A stretch of 64,000 bases of DNA, taken from positions 654,723,676-654,787,675 of the forward strand of contig CM048744.1 of NCBI GenBank assembly GCA_026315105.1, given 5' to 3'. This stretch comes from Locusta migratoria (lineage: Eukaryota > Arthropoda > Insecta > Orthoptera > Acrididae). This document shows, piece after piece, positions 23,908 to 35,164 of this stretch. Positions within the stretch are counted from its first letter, which is position 1. Each line of letters starts with the position of its first letter. Below the pieces are notes generated by a model. The model saw only the letters and a list, made by a program, of their open reading frames with translations, did no database searches and was not told the origin of the DNA. A program made the position numbers and the translations under genes.

Positions 23908-24095
23908 AAAATTTTCAAATGTTTGTATAGTTTATGGGACTTAACTACGGGGTCATCAGTTCCTAAGCTTACAAACTACTTACGAACTAGGACGGCACAA
24001 ATATCCATGCCCGAGGGGGGATTCGAACCCCCGACCGTAGTGTCCGTGCAGACCGTGACTGGAGCGCCTTAGTCCCCTCGGACACCGCGGCCGGC
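23908..24095 (-). mobile_element. SINE inserted in a LINE RT motif
   Basis: A full-length reverse SINE flanked by the 11-bp duplication GTCAAGGGTGC (23897-23907 and 24096-24106). The duplicated site lies in the part of the LINE encoding the GVPQGSVLG-type RT motif, so the SINE is younger than the LINE. Confidence 0.93.
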
Positions 24096-24106
24096 GTCAA
24101 GGGTGC

Positions 24107-25001
24107 CCCAGGTAAGTGTGATAGGATCGTTTTTATTTTATGTCTATATAAATGATCTGAAAGACAGCGTGAGTTACAATCTGTTGTTGTTTGCTGATGA
24201 TGCTGGGTGTTCAAGCGGGTGTCATCATTGAATAACTGTAGAGGATGCTGGACGACTTGGGCCAAATTTCTAGGTGGTGTGAGGAATGCCAACTAGCGCT
24301 GAACGTAGAGAAATTAAAGGCAATGCAGACGAATAGGAGAAACAATCCCGTAATGCTGGAATACAGCATTAGTAGTGTGCTGCAAGACAGAGTCACATCC
24401 ATTACATACCTATGCGTAACGCTGCACAGCCATATGAAATGGAACGAGCATGTGAGGACAGCCTTGGGTAAGGCAAATAGTCGATTTAGCTTTATTGGGC
24501 GAATTTTGGGAAGGTGTGACTAGTCTGTGAAGGAGACTGTATATAAAAGGCTTGCACGAACATGTCTTGAATATTGCTCAAGTGTTTGGGATACCCAGCA
24601 GATCGGTTTAAAGGAAGAGATAGAGGCACTTCAGAGACGGGCGGCGAGTTTTGTAACTGGTATATTCGATGAATGCGCGAGTGTTACCGAAATGCTTCGG
24701 GAACTGAACTGGGAGTCGCTGGAGGGGAGGCGACGTTCTTTCCGAGAAGCACCGTTGAAGAAATTGAGAGGGCTGGAGTTTGAGGCGGACTGCAGCGCGA
24801 TTCTAGTGCCGCTAACCTAAATTTCGCGTAAAGACCACAAGGATAATATCAGAGAGATTTGGGCTAATACGGATGCATGCAAGTATTCGTTTTTCCCTCG
24901 TTCTGAATGGGAGTGGAACAGGAAAGCAAGTAACTAGTAGTGGTACTGAATACCTTCCGACACGCACCTTTGAGTGGATTGCGAAATATGTACGTAGATG
25001 T
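24107..25001 (+). mobile_element. LINE fragment, RT C-terminus and 3' UTR
   Basis: A plus-strand member of the same LINE family as 12516-13935. It opens with the GVPQ region and YVYINDLKD, then LLFADDAG at about 24190-24215, so both catalytic Asp residues are kept. WCEECQLALNVEKLKAM, HSHMKWNEHV, FIGRILGRC and then a TAG stop follow, and then CLEYCSSVWDTQQIGL and LQRRAASFVTG (24527-24700). The 3' UTR (24820-25001) resembles those at 12530 and 46333. Stops and a frameshift make it dead. The 5' part is missing or too decayed to see beyond the SINE. Confidence 0.87.
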
Positions 25002-25755
25002 ATTCTTTCCATTCTCTTCTCCAAGTAGTGGAGTGGGCTGTTTGAGACCCGGCCCATAAAAAGTCGCGTTTCTAGTCAGACATTTGTACAAGGTGGATCA
25101 AAGGGGATCCCAATTGTAAATAAGTTGGAGGAGTTTACCAGTTTCCGTTTACGCCTTTCAAACATGTAAAACATGTTGAAAACTTTTTATTTATCTATTT
25201 TTAATACGAGATACATTTTGAATAATCGCAGAGGTCAGCTCGACCCAAGTGCAATGGAAGAGCTTCATTTTCTAAAAAAATTATTTATTTATTTATTCAT
25301 TTCTGTAGTCCGGGCGTAGTCCACGCCACATTTACCGTGTAGGAACTGCTTTTTTTCTATTAGAATCGGGGGATTGGGGACAATTAAATTTTTTTCTGGG
25401 GTATTGTCCCAAAATCACAGAAATCAGGTCGACCAAATTGCTGGATATGCTTCAAAGCAGTGACGTAACAATGGGGGAGGGAGATAGAACCTCCTCCAGA
25501 ACCCGAAAAAAAAAAAAAAAAAAAAAAAAAAAGAAAGAAAGCGTATTACAGCAATCTGGTAAAGGTAAAGATTGGAAACTTGGAGTGTTTTACCATAAGC
25601 TTTCATTGTATGGGAGTGAATTAGTTTCTTCAACGGGAGTGGTAGATGGTAGTCTGTCTGGAAACTGACTAAAATTTTGATCGTCAAGCAGACCTATCTC
25701 CCCCCCCCCCCCCCCCGAAGCCAAGTCCTACTAGTTACTAGTTACGCCACTGCTT
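25002..25755. other. Non-coding DNA with homopolymer runs
   Basis: No gene seen. It contains a poly-A run at 25506-25532 and a poly-C run at 25700-25716. Confidence 0.6.
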
Positions 25756-27998
25756 CGTTGTTGTTATGGTCTTCAGTCCAGAGACTGGTTTGATGCAGCT
25801 CTCCACCCTACTCTATTCTGAGCAAGCCTTTTCATCTCCTCATAAGAACAACCCACATCCACTTGAATCTGCTTACTATACGCGTCTCTTGGTCTCCCTC
25901 TGCGATTTTTACCCAACACACTTCCCTCTAATGGTAAATTTACGATTCCCCGATGTCTAAGAATGTGTCCTACCAAGCGATCCCTTGTTTTAGTCAGGGT
26001 ATGCCAAAAAATCCTTTTCTCACCAATTCTGTTCAGTACCTCTTCATTAGTTATGCTATCTACCTACCTAATCTTTAGCATTCTTCTGTAGCACCACATT
26101 TCAAAAGCCTCTATCCTCTTCCTGTCCGCACTGCTTATCGTCCATTTTTTCACTCCCGTACAAGGCAACACTCCACACAAATGCCTTCAGAAAAGACTTC
26201 CTTACACTTAAATTAATATTCGACGTAAGCAAATTTATTTTTTTGAAAAATGCTTTTCTTCCAATTGCCATTCTGCATTTTATATCCTCTGTACTGCGAC
26301 GTTCATATGTTATTTTATTAGCAAGTAACCACCTTCATTGTTTCGTTACCTAGTTTGATTCATTCAGCATCGCCTGATTTTCTAAGACTGCATTCCATTA
26401 TTTTTGTTTTGCTCTTGTTAATGTTCATTTTATACGCTCTGCAGCACACTGTCCATTCCATTCAACTGCTCTTCCAGGTCCCTTCGCTGTCTCTGACAGA
26501 ATTACAATGTCATCAACAAAACGCAATGGTTTTATTTCTTCACCCTGAACATTAATCCCTATTCAAATTTTTCCCTGCTTTGTTCACCGTCTGCTCGATG
26601 TACAAATTGAATAACATCGGAGAAAGGGTACAACCCTGTCTTACTCCCTTCCCAACTGATGCTTCCCTTTCATGACCTTCGAGCCTAATAACTGCGGTCT
26701 GGCTATTGTACAAGTTGTAAATAACTCTCCCTGTATTTTACCCCTGCTGACTTCAGAATTTGAAAGAGTGTATTCCAGTCAACATTGTCAAAAGCTTTCT
26801 CCAAATTAACAAAAGCTAAAAATGTAGGTTTGCCTTTCCTAAATCTATCTTCTAAGATAAATCGTAAAGTAAGTATTGCCTCCCGTGTTCCTACATTCCT
26901 CCTGAATACAAACTGATCTTCCATGAGGTCAGCTTCTACCAGTTTTTCCATTCTCCTGTAGATAATTCGTGTTAAAATTTTGCAACGATGACATATCCCT
27001 CTGATGGTTCTTATCTGCGCCTGATTTCTTTCGAATGGGGATTATTACATTTTTCTTAAAGTCTGAGGGTATTTCGCCTGTCTCATACATTTTAGACACC
27101 AGGTGAAATAGTTTTGTCATGGCTGGCTCTCCCAGAGACTTTAGTAGCTCTGAGGGAATGTCATCACTTCTGGGGCCTTTTTCCGTCCTAGGTCTTTCAG
27201 GTCTCTGTCAAATTGATCTCTCAGTATAGTATCTCCTATTTCATCTTCATCTACTTCCTCTTCCCTTTCTACTACATTGGCTCTAAGTTCAATTCCTCTG
27301 TAGATCTCATCTATGTACTCTTTGCACCTTTCAGATTTCCCTTCTTTGCTGAGAACTGGTTTTCCATCTGAGTTCTTGATATTCATAGAGCTGTTTTTCT
27401 TGTCCCCAAATGTCTCTCTTTTTTCCTGTAGACAGTATCTACTTTTCCACTTCTTATGCATTCTACAGATTTGCATTCATATAGCACGGAAACTACACGT
27501 CGGATCAAAAAAAGATACAATAATAATTTGTTTCGGAGGGCGACATTCAATGATAACTACACTCGCTCCCTCCCACCCAACCCCGTGATGGCTGGTGGGG
27601 GAAACTTTGAAATCTTCAACGGGAACCTCTATATTTATTGTAGATTTGAATTCCCCTTGAAAAAATATGTAACTTTTGTTCGAAACATTATTTTAGTTTC
27701 ATGATAGACGGCGTTGTAATCGGCAAAAATGAACATGAGTTGAACAGATTAGCATAGCTTTGACGAGGTTCTTCAACATTTATATGAGCCTCAAAGTAGG
27801 AGGAAATAATATGAACTGTCTCTGCAATCGTTAACAATTGCGTATAGAAGATGTGTACAGTTCGAAACTACAATGAACAGTCTCACCGCGCACTAAGAAC
27901 TTGGTTGTTTATAGTCTGTGATTTATTCGTTTGTGGGAGGTGTCACATAATAGCATTATCAAAAGTATCAAACACAAAACTTTGATTATCCTAATCGG
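25756..27998 (-). mobile_element. LINE composite, copy B, ending beside yki
   Basis: A near-duplicate of 16926-19183: the same LINE (3' end at 25756; ALYGSET region degraded; FVDD near 26510; ENQFGFRRN now has Val-Phe-Arg, EDQFVFRRN; FVNLEKAFDNVDW; LKDLGRKKAPEVMTFP) followed by the same unnamed block at 27473-27998. Both copies share the same 5' truncation junction, which suggests duplication of an already truncated composite or a repeat family that moves as a unit. The right edge lies about 500 bases from the yki start codon. Confidence 0.85.
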
Positions 27999-28000
27999 TT

Positions 28001-28045
28001 ATTAGTCTAGTAACTGCGGTCTGGCTTTTCTACAAGTTGTTATTA
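28001..28045 (-). mobile_element. Short LINE scrap next to yki
   Basis: AGTAACTGCGGTCTGGCTTT and ACAAGTTGT match the LINE segment at about 17857-17900 (TTAACTGCGGTCTGGCTATT, ACAAGTTGT). It is a separate fragment directly after the composite repeat. Confidence 0.6.
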
Positions 28046-28129
28046 ATACTGAGAGAACTTCGTTTTGCTCTGAGAAATGTCTGTGGAGGACGCGGTCTTT
28101 CGTATTAGTGCGGCCTAATGTGTGGGCAA

Positions 28130-28493
28130 GGCTGTTGCACTGCACACTTGTCGGGCAGTGTGAGAGAGCGGGGCAGAGGGCGCCGTCTACGTACGTAGTG
28201 CGAGCGGCGGGCGCGGCGCGGCGCCACCGTCGGCGGACTACATTCCTCCGGCGGCGGAGGCAGACGGCTGCGGCCAGCCTGGCCGGCATTCCTGCGCGCC
28301 CGCCGCAGTCGGCCGAGCGCAGTGCTGCCGTGTGGTGTGCCGCGTCTATGTGTCCGGGAGCAGGGGCGGTGGGGACCCGACCTTTTCTTTTTTTATTATT
28401 ATTTTTTTTTTTAACTGCTCCGTCGTGACTCTCGCCTCCGCTCCCGCAGCGGCTCCTATCCCGTAGCTCCACTTCCGACGCGGGTAGCCGAAA
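28130..28493 (+). promoter_or_regulatory. yki: CpG-rich promoter/5' leader of yki
   Basis: A very GC- and CpG-rich block that stands out from the AT-rich surroundings and runs directly into the yki start codon. It holds two CATTCCT words (28241-28247 and 28287-28293), which match the TEAD/Scalloped (MCAT) binding consensus. A pyrimidine-rich run (28381-28449) ending in CCCGCAG could be a 3' splice site of a leader intron, in which case transcription starts further upstream. I see no decisive TATA box. The exact transcription start cannot be set from sequence alone. Confidence 0.6.
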
Positions 28494-28996
28494 ATGGCTC
28501 AGAACATTAATCAGGACGCGGATCAACATAAAAGCAACTTGGTGGTGCGGATAGACCAGGACTCGGACTCGGACCTGCAGGCGCTGTTCGACAGCGTGCT
28601 GCGGCCCGACAAGAAGCGGCCGCTGCAGGTGCCGCTGCGGATGCGCAAGCTGCCCGACTCGTTCTTCACGCCGCCGTCCACGGGCTCCAAGTCGCCGTCG
28701 GTGTCGTCCATCTCGCACAGCCGCGACAACTCTGCGGACTCGGCGTTCGGCACGGCGTCGGTGGCGGCGGGCCCCACGACGGGCGGCGGCGGCGGCGGGC
28801 TGCAGGTGAACCACCCGCGGGCGCACAGCTCGCCCGCGTCGCTGCAGCAGACGTACGCGTCCGCCCAGCAGCAGCAGCAGCAGCACCAGCACCTCAAGCA
28901 GCGCAGCTACGACATGACGCCCGTCGACGAGCTGGGCCCGCTGCCGCCCGGCTGGGAGCAGGCGCGCACCCCGGAGGGCCAGGTCTACTACCTCAA
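28494..28996 (+). CDS. yki: yorkie (YAP orthologue), first coding exon
   Basis: Transcriptional coactivator of the Hippo pathway; it is nuclear when unphosphorylated, where it binds the TEAD factor Scalloped. The ATG at 28494 has a good context (AAAATGG) and no in-frame alternative is better. Residues 16-61 form the TEAD-binding segment: helix LQALFDSVLRP (28-38) and the loop RKLPDSFF (51-58), with Ser56 matching YAP Ser94. Two HxRxxS sites for Warts/LATS kinase follow: HSRDNS (75-80) and HPRAHS (107-112). The second is the counterpart of YAP Ser127/Yki Ser168, the 14-3-3 site. Gly6 and Gln6 runs (97-102, 125-130) lie between. WW domain 1 starts at LPPGWE (150-155) and is cut at YYL by the donor GTAAGT at 28997. 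The last two exon bases, AA, begin a codon that would give Asn of the conserved L-N-H after splicing. WW2 and the activation domain lie outside the window. Confidence 0.96.
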
Positions 28997-29002
28997 GTAA
29001 GT
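28997..29002 (+). other. yki: 5' splice donor of yki intron 1 (phase 2)
   Basis: CTCAA|GTAAGT is a strong donor. Reading through it meets a stop within two codons, and the WW domain is incomplete at that point, so splicing is required. No matching WW-domain continuation is found up to 64000, implying an intron of more than 35 kb. Confidence 0.9.
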
Positions 29003-32000
29003 GACGCCCCGCGCCACGCACCGCCGAGCACCGCCACACCGCGCACCGGACAATCACTTCCTTCTTCACTTACTGCTCACGCTAATTCTTCTTTCTTAGC
29101 AGTAAATTCGAGACGAATCGTACGCTCCACTGCCTATTTCTATCCATCATTCACTGTTTTTAAATCGGAATAAAATCCTCTCGGAATTATTTAAATTTCG
29201 ACGATATATGAGGAGCGTGGATTAAAAATATTGTTGGGAGGCGTGAAAAATCGTTAAAGAGATGACATGTAAACACTGTCACCGCCGGGCCCCTACTTAA
29301 AAACTACAGGGTGGGGGTGGCGAAAAATACCGTGTCCCTTCCCCCTCTGGTCATATTCTCATTTGTGGAGTAATACGCCTAAAACAGTGAGGCCTTTGTA
29401 TTGAAAGGCGTAGGATACTATAGTTTCTCGATGGCATATTTTTCGGTATATTTCAAACTTGAAAACGTAGCATAAAGTGTCCTTATTTTTTTAAATTATT
29501 TTCGCAGCCGACACAAGTCACCGAACTTGAGTTCCAGTTAGTGTAAAAAAAAAAAAAAAAACAAAAAAACGGAAGTGATGCAGTAATTTTTCTTATGTCT
29601 GAGAGTGTTCCTCATCGTTTTCGAGTATTTCAAAATGTCTGAGAATTATATTAAACCGTCTTCCAAAGGCAAATGGAAGTATCTGTTAATGTCACTGTTC
29701 TCCATGTCTGCGAGGCGTTAGACTCCAACGTACCTGCCTGGAAATGTGAAAACGCCTCTTCTCCAACGATGTAATAGTCTTGTGTAGCAAGCTATCGTCG
29801 ATTTTGAATCACCTTTACCCACAAAGTTCCTATAGAATTGTTGAGCCGGCTCAAGACACATCGTATTTGCGTTTGTCGCGCGGTATTTGCCTTGCCTGTG
29901 ACGTCATCATACCAGCGCTGGTGCATGCTCTGTACGACCTTAGGTTCAAGTTATACAATGCTGTATCTTCCAAATGTGCTTATCTATAATACCGTCACTG
30001 TAAACAGTGTATCAACCACTGTTGTATGAGAAAAAAAAATGAAGCAATACAAATTATTCACCGGAATATACGCGAATATAGGAGGAGGCCTGCTGCGTGT
30101 CGAATCCAAATTCCAGTACTGCTTGTCCGCTGGGGACTGAGCCACTGTCCAAACTAGTTTATAAACATTGAGTTAAACAAAATAATTTAATGCCTTGTTT
30201 CTACAAAAGCCTTCTCAATTTTTCTCTCGCTTTCACGAATAAATTACGCTGCGGATCCGAACTGCACCCAGAGAAAAATTCTTTCCCCTCTTAATTGATT
30301 CTAGCTACTGGTTAAATTTAATTACACAATTAGAATTCATGGCAGGATAAAATCTTAAAATTCTTCACATTCTCATTCGTTTTATAGTGTCAGTTTGCCG
30401 TTGTCTCACTGGAGATACGCGGTGCTACGGTTGCTAATACAACAATTAAGTGACTTTCATCCATGAGGAATGTAGAACTCCATGACTACGTTCTAAAGGA
30501 CGCTAAGGAATAATTTCCGCTAGCAGTCACATTTGCAAAAGTTTTATTTATCCCACGACTTCGTTGTGCCTGTCTATATCTTGAGGTGGTTATACATTCA
30601 TTAACACGTCTCCAGGCTGGATTGCAGTAAGTTGTCCTTTGTTGGTATATAAATTTGTCAGTTTTTTACAAATATTTACTTTCCTACAGATTTTCTTACA
30701 TGTAGTGTAGCATATCTACTTTCATGACAACACTCTTAGGTAAAATCCTCGCACTTCATACACAAAAGATGTTTACATCATCTGGTGTGTTTACATTGGA
30801 ACACTCCAAAGGCAGGGGGTTAGTCGAACCACTTTCATGCTATCTGCAATTACGTTCTCGGTTAGCTCTTGGGAAGATAAAACACCTAAATGTCTCCGCT
30901 CGAGCTCTGATTCATTTTACTTTATTGTGGTGATTATTTAACCCTATGTTGGTGGGAGTCAACAATTTATTTACACAGGTGATCGAAATTTCGAAAGTAG
31001 ATCTCAGCGCAAAGAGAAACGTCGTTGTAATGGTTATCGTTATCGCCCAAACACTGAGTGATTTCTGTGACAGTCCTCACTGTAACACGAAACGAGGTGC
31101 CCTTCCTCGTACCGTGTCGTCGCCCTATCAACACGCACTGTAATTTTGTCAGGCAGAGGCAGATAGCCAGGTGGCGGTACCCTGATGGCATTGCCCTTGT
31201 GCTCAAGGCCACGCCGTGGCAGACGCCCCTGCACAAATCTGCTCTCCATTGCCGTGTCCCAACACTTCGATTAATCTGACGGAGATTCTCCATCGAGACA
31301 CAAAATATTATTTAAAAAAAAACCGGCTGGCCAGTACTTACCTACCTTGCTACCGCCGATAGTCATAGACGAAAACGGACACGAAAATAAACGTTACCCG
31401 CAACTCAGATTGTGATCTAAGGGTGTGGAAGCCAGAGATATTGCAATATCTGAGTTCCCCCTATTACCTATTACCAACCTCACGGCCTACGTTTTGGGTA
31501 ACCTTTCCTTTGTCCTTTTTCTTCCCTCCTCTGCTACCTGACGAGGGAAAATATTTCCTACATCTGGTGTCCCCGTTTATTGTCGTCTCCATTTGCGTCT
31601 TTCTTGTGGGACTATCGGCGGTACAGAGCTAAGGTACGTACTGGCAAGGCACTCTCTCTGTTGAATAATACCCCAACACTTCATCCAACAAATGTTGTAT
31701 ACCCTGCGATGGCCTCGTTTTGGCTGTATTTGACTTTCAGGCTCTTTCTGTGAGGCCCTCAACTTCTTTCTTCGCAAATTTAGCAATTACTAAACTGAGC
31801 GCCGATCGTAAATTTTCTCAGTGTGTTTATTCATTGCTTGCAAGGTCATTATTATTCACTGGTGGCTTACTGTCAAGTTAATAAAGTGTGAATGTCAGCA
31901 CTCGAGACTAGGGGTAACATAGTTTTAATTTTTGTTTAATATAATATTAAAAATTAAAATATTTTGATATTTGTCCCATTATGATATCAGAATCTTATCA

Positions 32001-32104
32001 GTTATCAGCGCTATTTCAAGATTTAAAAGCTACAGCAATGCGCAGACATCTCTTACCTTACCTTCACATCTTTCAGTTCCGTTAATATGAATTGTCATTC
32101 ATCA
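29003..32104. other. yki intron 1, unannotated part
   Basis: AT-rich intronic DNA with a poly-A-like run near 29547. I see no exon, repeat family or RNA gene that I can name. Confidence 0.5.
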
Positions 32105-32168
32105 ACTGCGGTGTAGTGGCCGAACGTTCTAAAGTGCCTTTGCTGTGGAGATCGCCGTTGGAGGTGCG
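32105..32168 (+). mobile_element. SINE head fragment
   Basis: ACTGCGGTGTAGTGGCCGAA followed by CGTTCTAAAGTGC, and later GGAGGTGCG, resembles the degraded tRNA head of the local SINE family. The body and tail are missing. Confidence 0.55.
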
Positions 32169-32698
32169 TAATTCACGAAAGAGAAAGAGCAATACTAACC
32201 GTCACTCTTACCTCCACAGTTTTCATTTAGGAGTCCCTGTATTCCTGTATATTACTCATTAGTGAATTTATCATTTTAAGACGCTTAGAAAATTTTTCTC
32301 TTGTTTTCAAAATGCAATATAGTCATTGAATCGTTAACCCTAGCACCATTAATGCAGCATTGATTTTTGCTTGATATGCCAGTAAGTTTTCCATGAGACC
32401 TCCACGCCTTCGTTCGTCAGGAATGATAACATTTTCCGCATGACGTAGTATCAAGTGCTTTTGTTTATGATCACGATTTCTGCTGCATTGCCATTTTTTA
32501 ATAAAAATGAAATGAAGAACGCCACATTATGTTACTTAAGATTTAATAGTGTGTATACTGCACACGCACCGGGCGTAAAACTTAATAATGAGTATGAAAT
32601 AAATTATGTAAACATGCTTGACATGAGTACGATGACCTCTTAAGACCTATAACTATACAAATTTGAATATGGCTGGTTAACAGCAGCCGTAATCAAAT
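32169..32698. other. Non-coding intronic stretch
   Basis: No gene or recognisable repeat seen. Confidence 0.4.
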
Positions 32699-32911
32699 TA
32701 TTTTTAACAATTTTATATAGCAGCCAACCGGTTTTAAGGTACTTGACCTAGGTTTCGTTGTCGCTAGGGACACTTCATCAGAATAAGAATCATGTGTTTC
32801 ATGTAACTGTTGCTTTTTTTTCTGATGTTGTTCTTAGGGACAACGAAACCTAGGTCAAGTTCCTTAAAACTTCGCAACCGGTTGGCTGTTATATAAAATT
32901 GTTAAAAATAC
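32699..32911. repeat. Palindromic (fold-back) repeat 1
   Basis: Inverted arms of about 92 bp (32699-32791 and 32821-32911) with a 29-base spacer. Both arms contain the word AACCGGTT, then TTAAGG or its equivalent, and CTTGACCTAGGTTTCGTTGT or its inverse. The arms are nearly identical. It looks like a MITE-type element with long terminal inverted repeats and no coding capacity. Confidence 0.85.
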
Positions 32912-33379
32912 CTATAAATATGCATTGAGGGAATTTATAGTTAGGTGTTCCTAGAAATGGTACAAGAAGCAAATTACGATCGAAGCTTAAACACATTCAA
33001 TAACGAAAGCGTCATTTGTGAAACGTGTCATAGTGAGGGATGGAAGTAAACAATGCAAGAACTGTGTCCCGCACCGGACGTCTGGCTCTCGCGGGCAGGT
33101 GCTGAGCTGCCGGGGCACGCCGCATGGCGCGTCTCGCGGTTTGTTTGGTCAGCACCTCGCCTCCTACCTTCCAAACTTCACAGGTTAGCAGGACTAGCGC
33201 TGCGGGAAGAAATTAAGGTGACTTGGCTTAGTCACAGCCTAGGGTATGTTTCCAGGCTGGAGTCATTTCTTCCAGGAGAGCTAGTCCTGCAAGGTTGGTA
33301 GGAGAACTTTTGTGAAGCTTGAAAGGTGGGGGCGCGGGGTCCTGGCGGGAGGAAGCTGCGAGGACGGGTCGTGGGGCGT
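32912..33379. other. Non-coding intronic stretch
   Basis: Partly GC-rich around 33060-33180. The sequences TCACAGCCTAGGGTATGTTT and the following TCCAGGCTGGAGTCATTTC occur once. No gene is supported. Confidence 0.4.
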
Positions 33380-33520
33380 GCCCGGAAAGCCCAGTCAGTG
33401 CAGACGTTGACCACCAGAGGAAGAGCTCATGGGTTCGATTCCCGGTCTGGCATGCGTTTTGAAACTGCCAGGGCGTTTCATATCGTCAAACACTCCGCTG
33501 CGTATCTTTAGACACGGTAA
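33380..33520 (+). mobile_element. tRNA-like SINE remnant of another family
   Basis: GGGTTCGATTCCCGGTCTGG is a good pol III B box with T-arm, preceded by a degraded anticodon-arm region and followed by AAACTGCCAGGGCGTTTCAT. The A box is not clear. It differs from the main SINE family in its T-arm and body. Confidence 0.4.
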
Positions 33521-33889
33521 ATTTCTCGCCAGCCTGTCTTGACGTTTCAGTTACACTAGATTCTTCATGCCCACAAAAGCGGCATATGTTGAGTACTTGT
33601 ATAGAAAAATTGGAAGTTTCTCTCCAACCCTGATAATTATTTGGCCATTTTCCATTTTATATTCCTCCCTTCTTCCTGATATGTTGCCACTCTGTTTCAG
33701 AGAATGTAATTATGGGCCGATGCAGAAATTGTAGAGGCTGCGGGTGCGTCTTTTGTCTTACCCAGCAAGTTGGAGCCATCTCTGTGCAATTGCTTTCCAT
33801 TAATTTCTACCATGGTCGCAGTTTATGGTTAGTGGGAGTTATTTAAAGCGCAGTCTCCGTTTCAGTCGACTACGCACATCCGGTCAGCC

Positions 33890-33890
<1 letters not shown>
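33521..33890. other. Non-coding intronic stretch
   Basis: No gene or named repeat seen. Confidence 0.4.

Positions 33891-33943
<53 letters not shown>
33891..33943. repeat. (AC)n microsatellite
   Basis: An uninterrupted AC run of about 26 units, not obviously inside a SINE. Confidence 0.97.
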
Positions 33944-33944
<1 letters not shown>

Positions 33945-35164
33945 CCTTGTGCCATGCTATCTGTAACACTGGAAATGAGACATACGTCACATATACTTCA
34001 GTACATCTCATGAAAACAACTTTCCTGAATTTTTGTTTTCTTCGGTGGTTCAGGAATGTCTTCATTGCTCACTTCAGGATATAAAGAACTAATTGGCAGA
34101 TACTTTGCTGAAGTGCCAAGTCTTTGCAGTGGTGATGATGCAGTTGGCGTTGCGGTCTGGTAGTCTGAGACCTTCCATTTTTCTCCATTTGAGATTTAAC
34201 GAATTCAGTTATCGAACGGTGTACAAATGGAAATTGTAGTAGATTCATATTAACATGTGAAGGAATAGTGGGGGAAGCAGCTGAGGGGTCCGTGGAAAAC
34301 GTTATGTAACAAGTGCCTACCCTCATTGTGGATAGTTGAAAAATTTTAGCAGCACTTGCGGTACTTTAAGAATTACTTCCGGATTCTTTACACAAATTAT
34401 CGCTAGTCTTTCATCATTTTGCAAGTAAGTGTTGAAAGAAAATGCATCTCATTTACTTACTCGGTAGGGCAGGGTAGCAGCTGACATCGGACAGTACTCA
34501 CAGGTAACTGAGTTTTTAGCAGTGCTCTAGACGCAGACACATGATGTACACGAAGACGGAGCGGAAAATAATCAAGAAGACCCAACAGCTGCGAAAACAT
34601 TGCCAAAATCTGTATAGCAAGGCGTACCACTTATCAGCAGGAAATAAGAGAACAAGATACCTGCAAAACCCCAGCGCAACTATACTGCTAAACGGCCAAA
34701 ATCTCTGGGTCTCCGGTGCGTGCTTCCAAAGGCAGCATTCTATTTTATGTATTTCATATTAATTCCGGCGGAATTCAAAATATCGTCATTCCACTAGACC
34801 ACCTGGTCGCCTGACGAAGAATGACCGCTAGTCAGATCCAGGCACAGTGCATACAGTATGTGAGCATGCCGTATGTGTGCAGTATGGGGAAGGCCCCCTT
34901 GATCTGAGTTTGACCGCTGTAAGGTTGTGCTGGCCAGGAGGCTGGCACGAGCATTACGGACTGCACGACTTGTCAGGTGTTCCGCTCGTACCCATGGCTC
35001 TCTGCAGCCGACGATGCAGGTACTTGCCAACGTTAACACCACGAGATCAACTGCTAGCAATACGTGCTCGTGTCCATCGTCACTGCACGTTTGCGCAATA
35101 CAAGAGCGCTATCATCATCACGTTGCAGAGTTTCCAGCCACAGGCTAGGTCTACTTGGAACGCA
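33944..35164. other. Non-coding intronic stretch
   Basis: No recognisable coding sequence. Open frames at 34794-35060 (minus strand) and 34847-35230 (plus strand) have no family motifs. Confidence 0.4.

Noticed and set aside
28002..29069. A 355-codon open frame on the minus strand
   Set aside because: It is the antisense of the CpG-rich yki leader and exon. GC-rich composition removes stops, and the product is arginine/alanine-rich with no motif, while the plus strand has clear homology.
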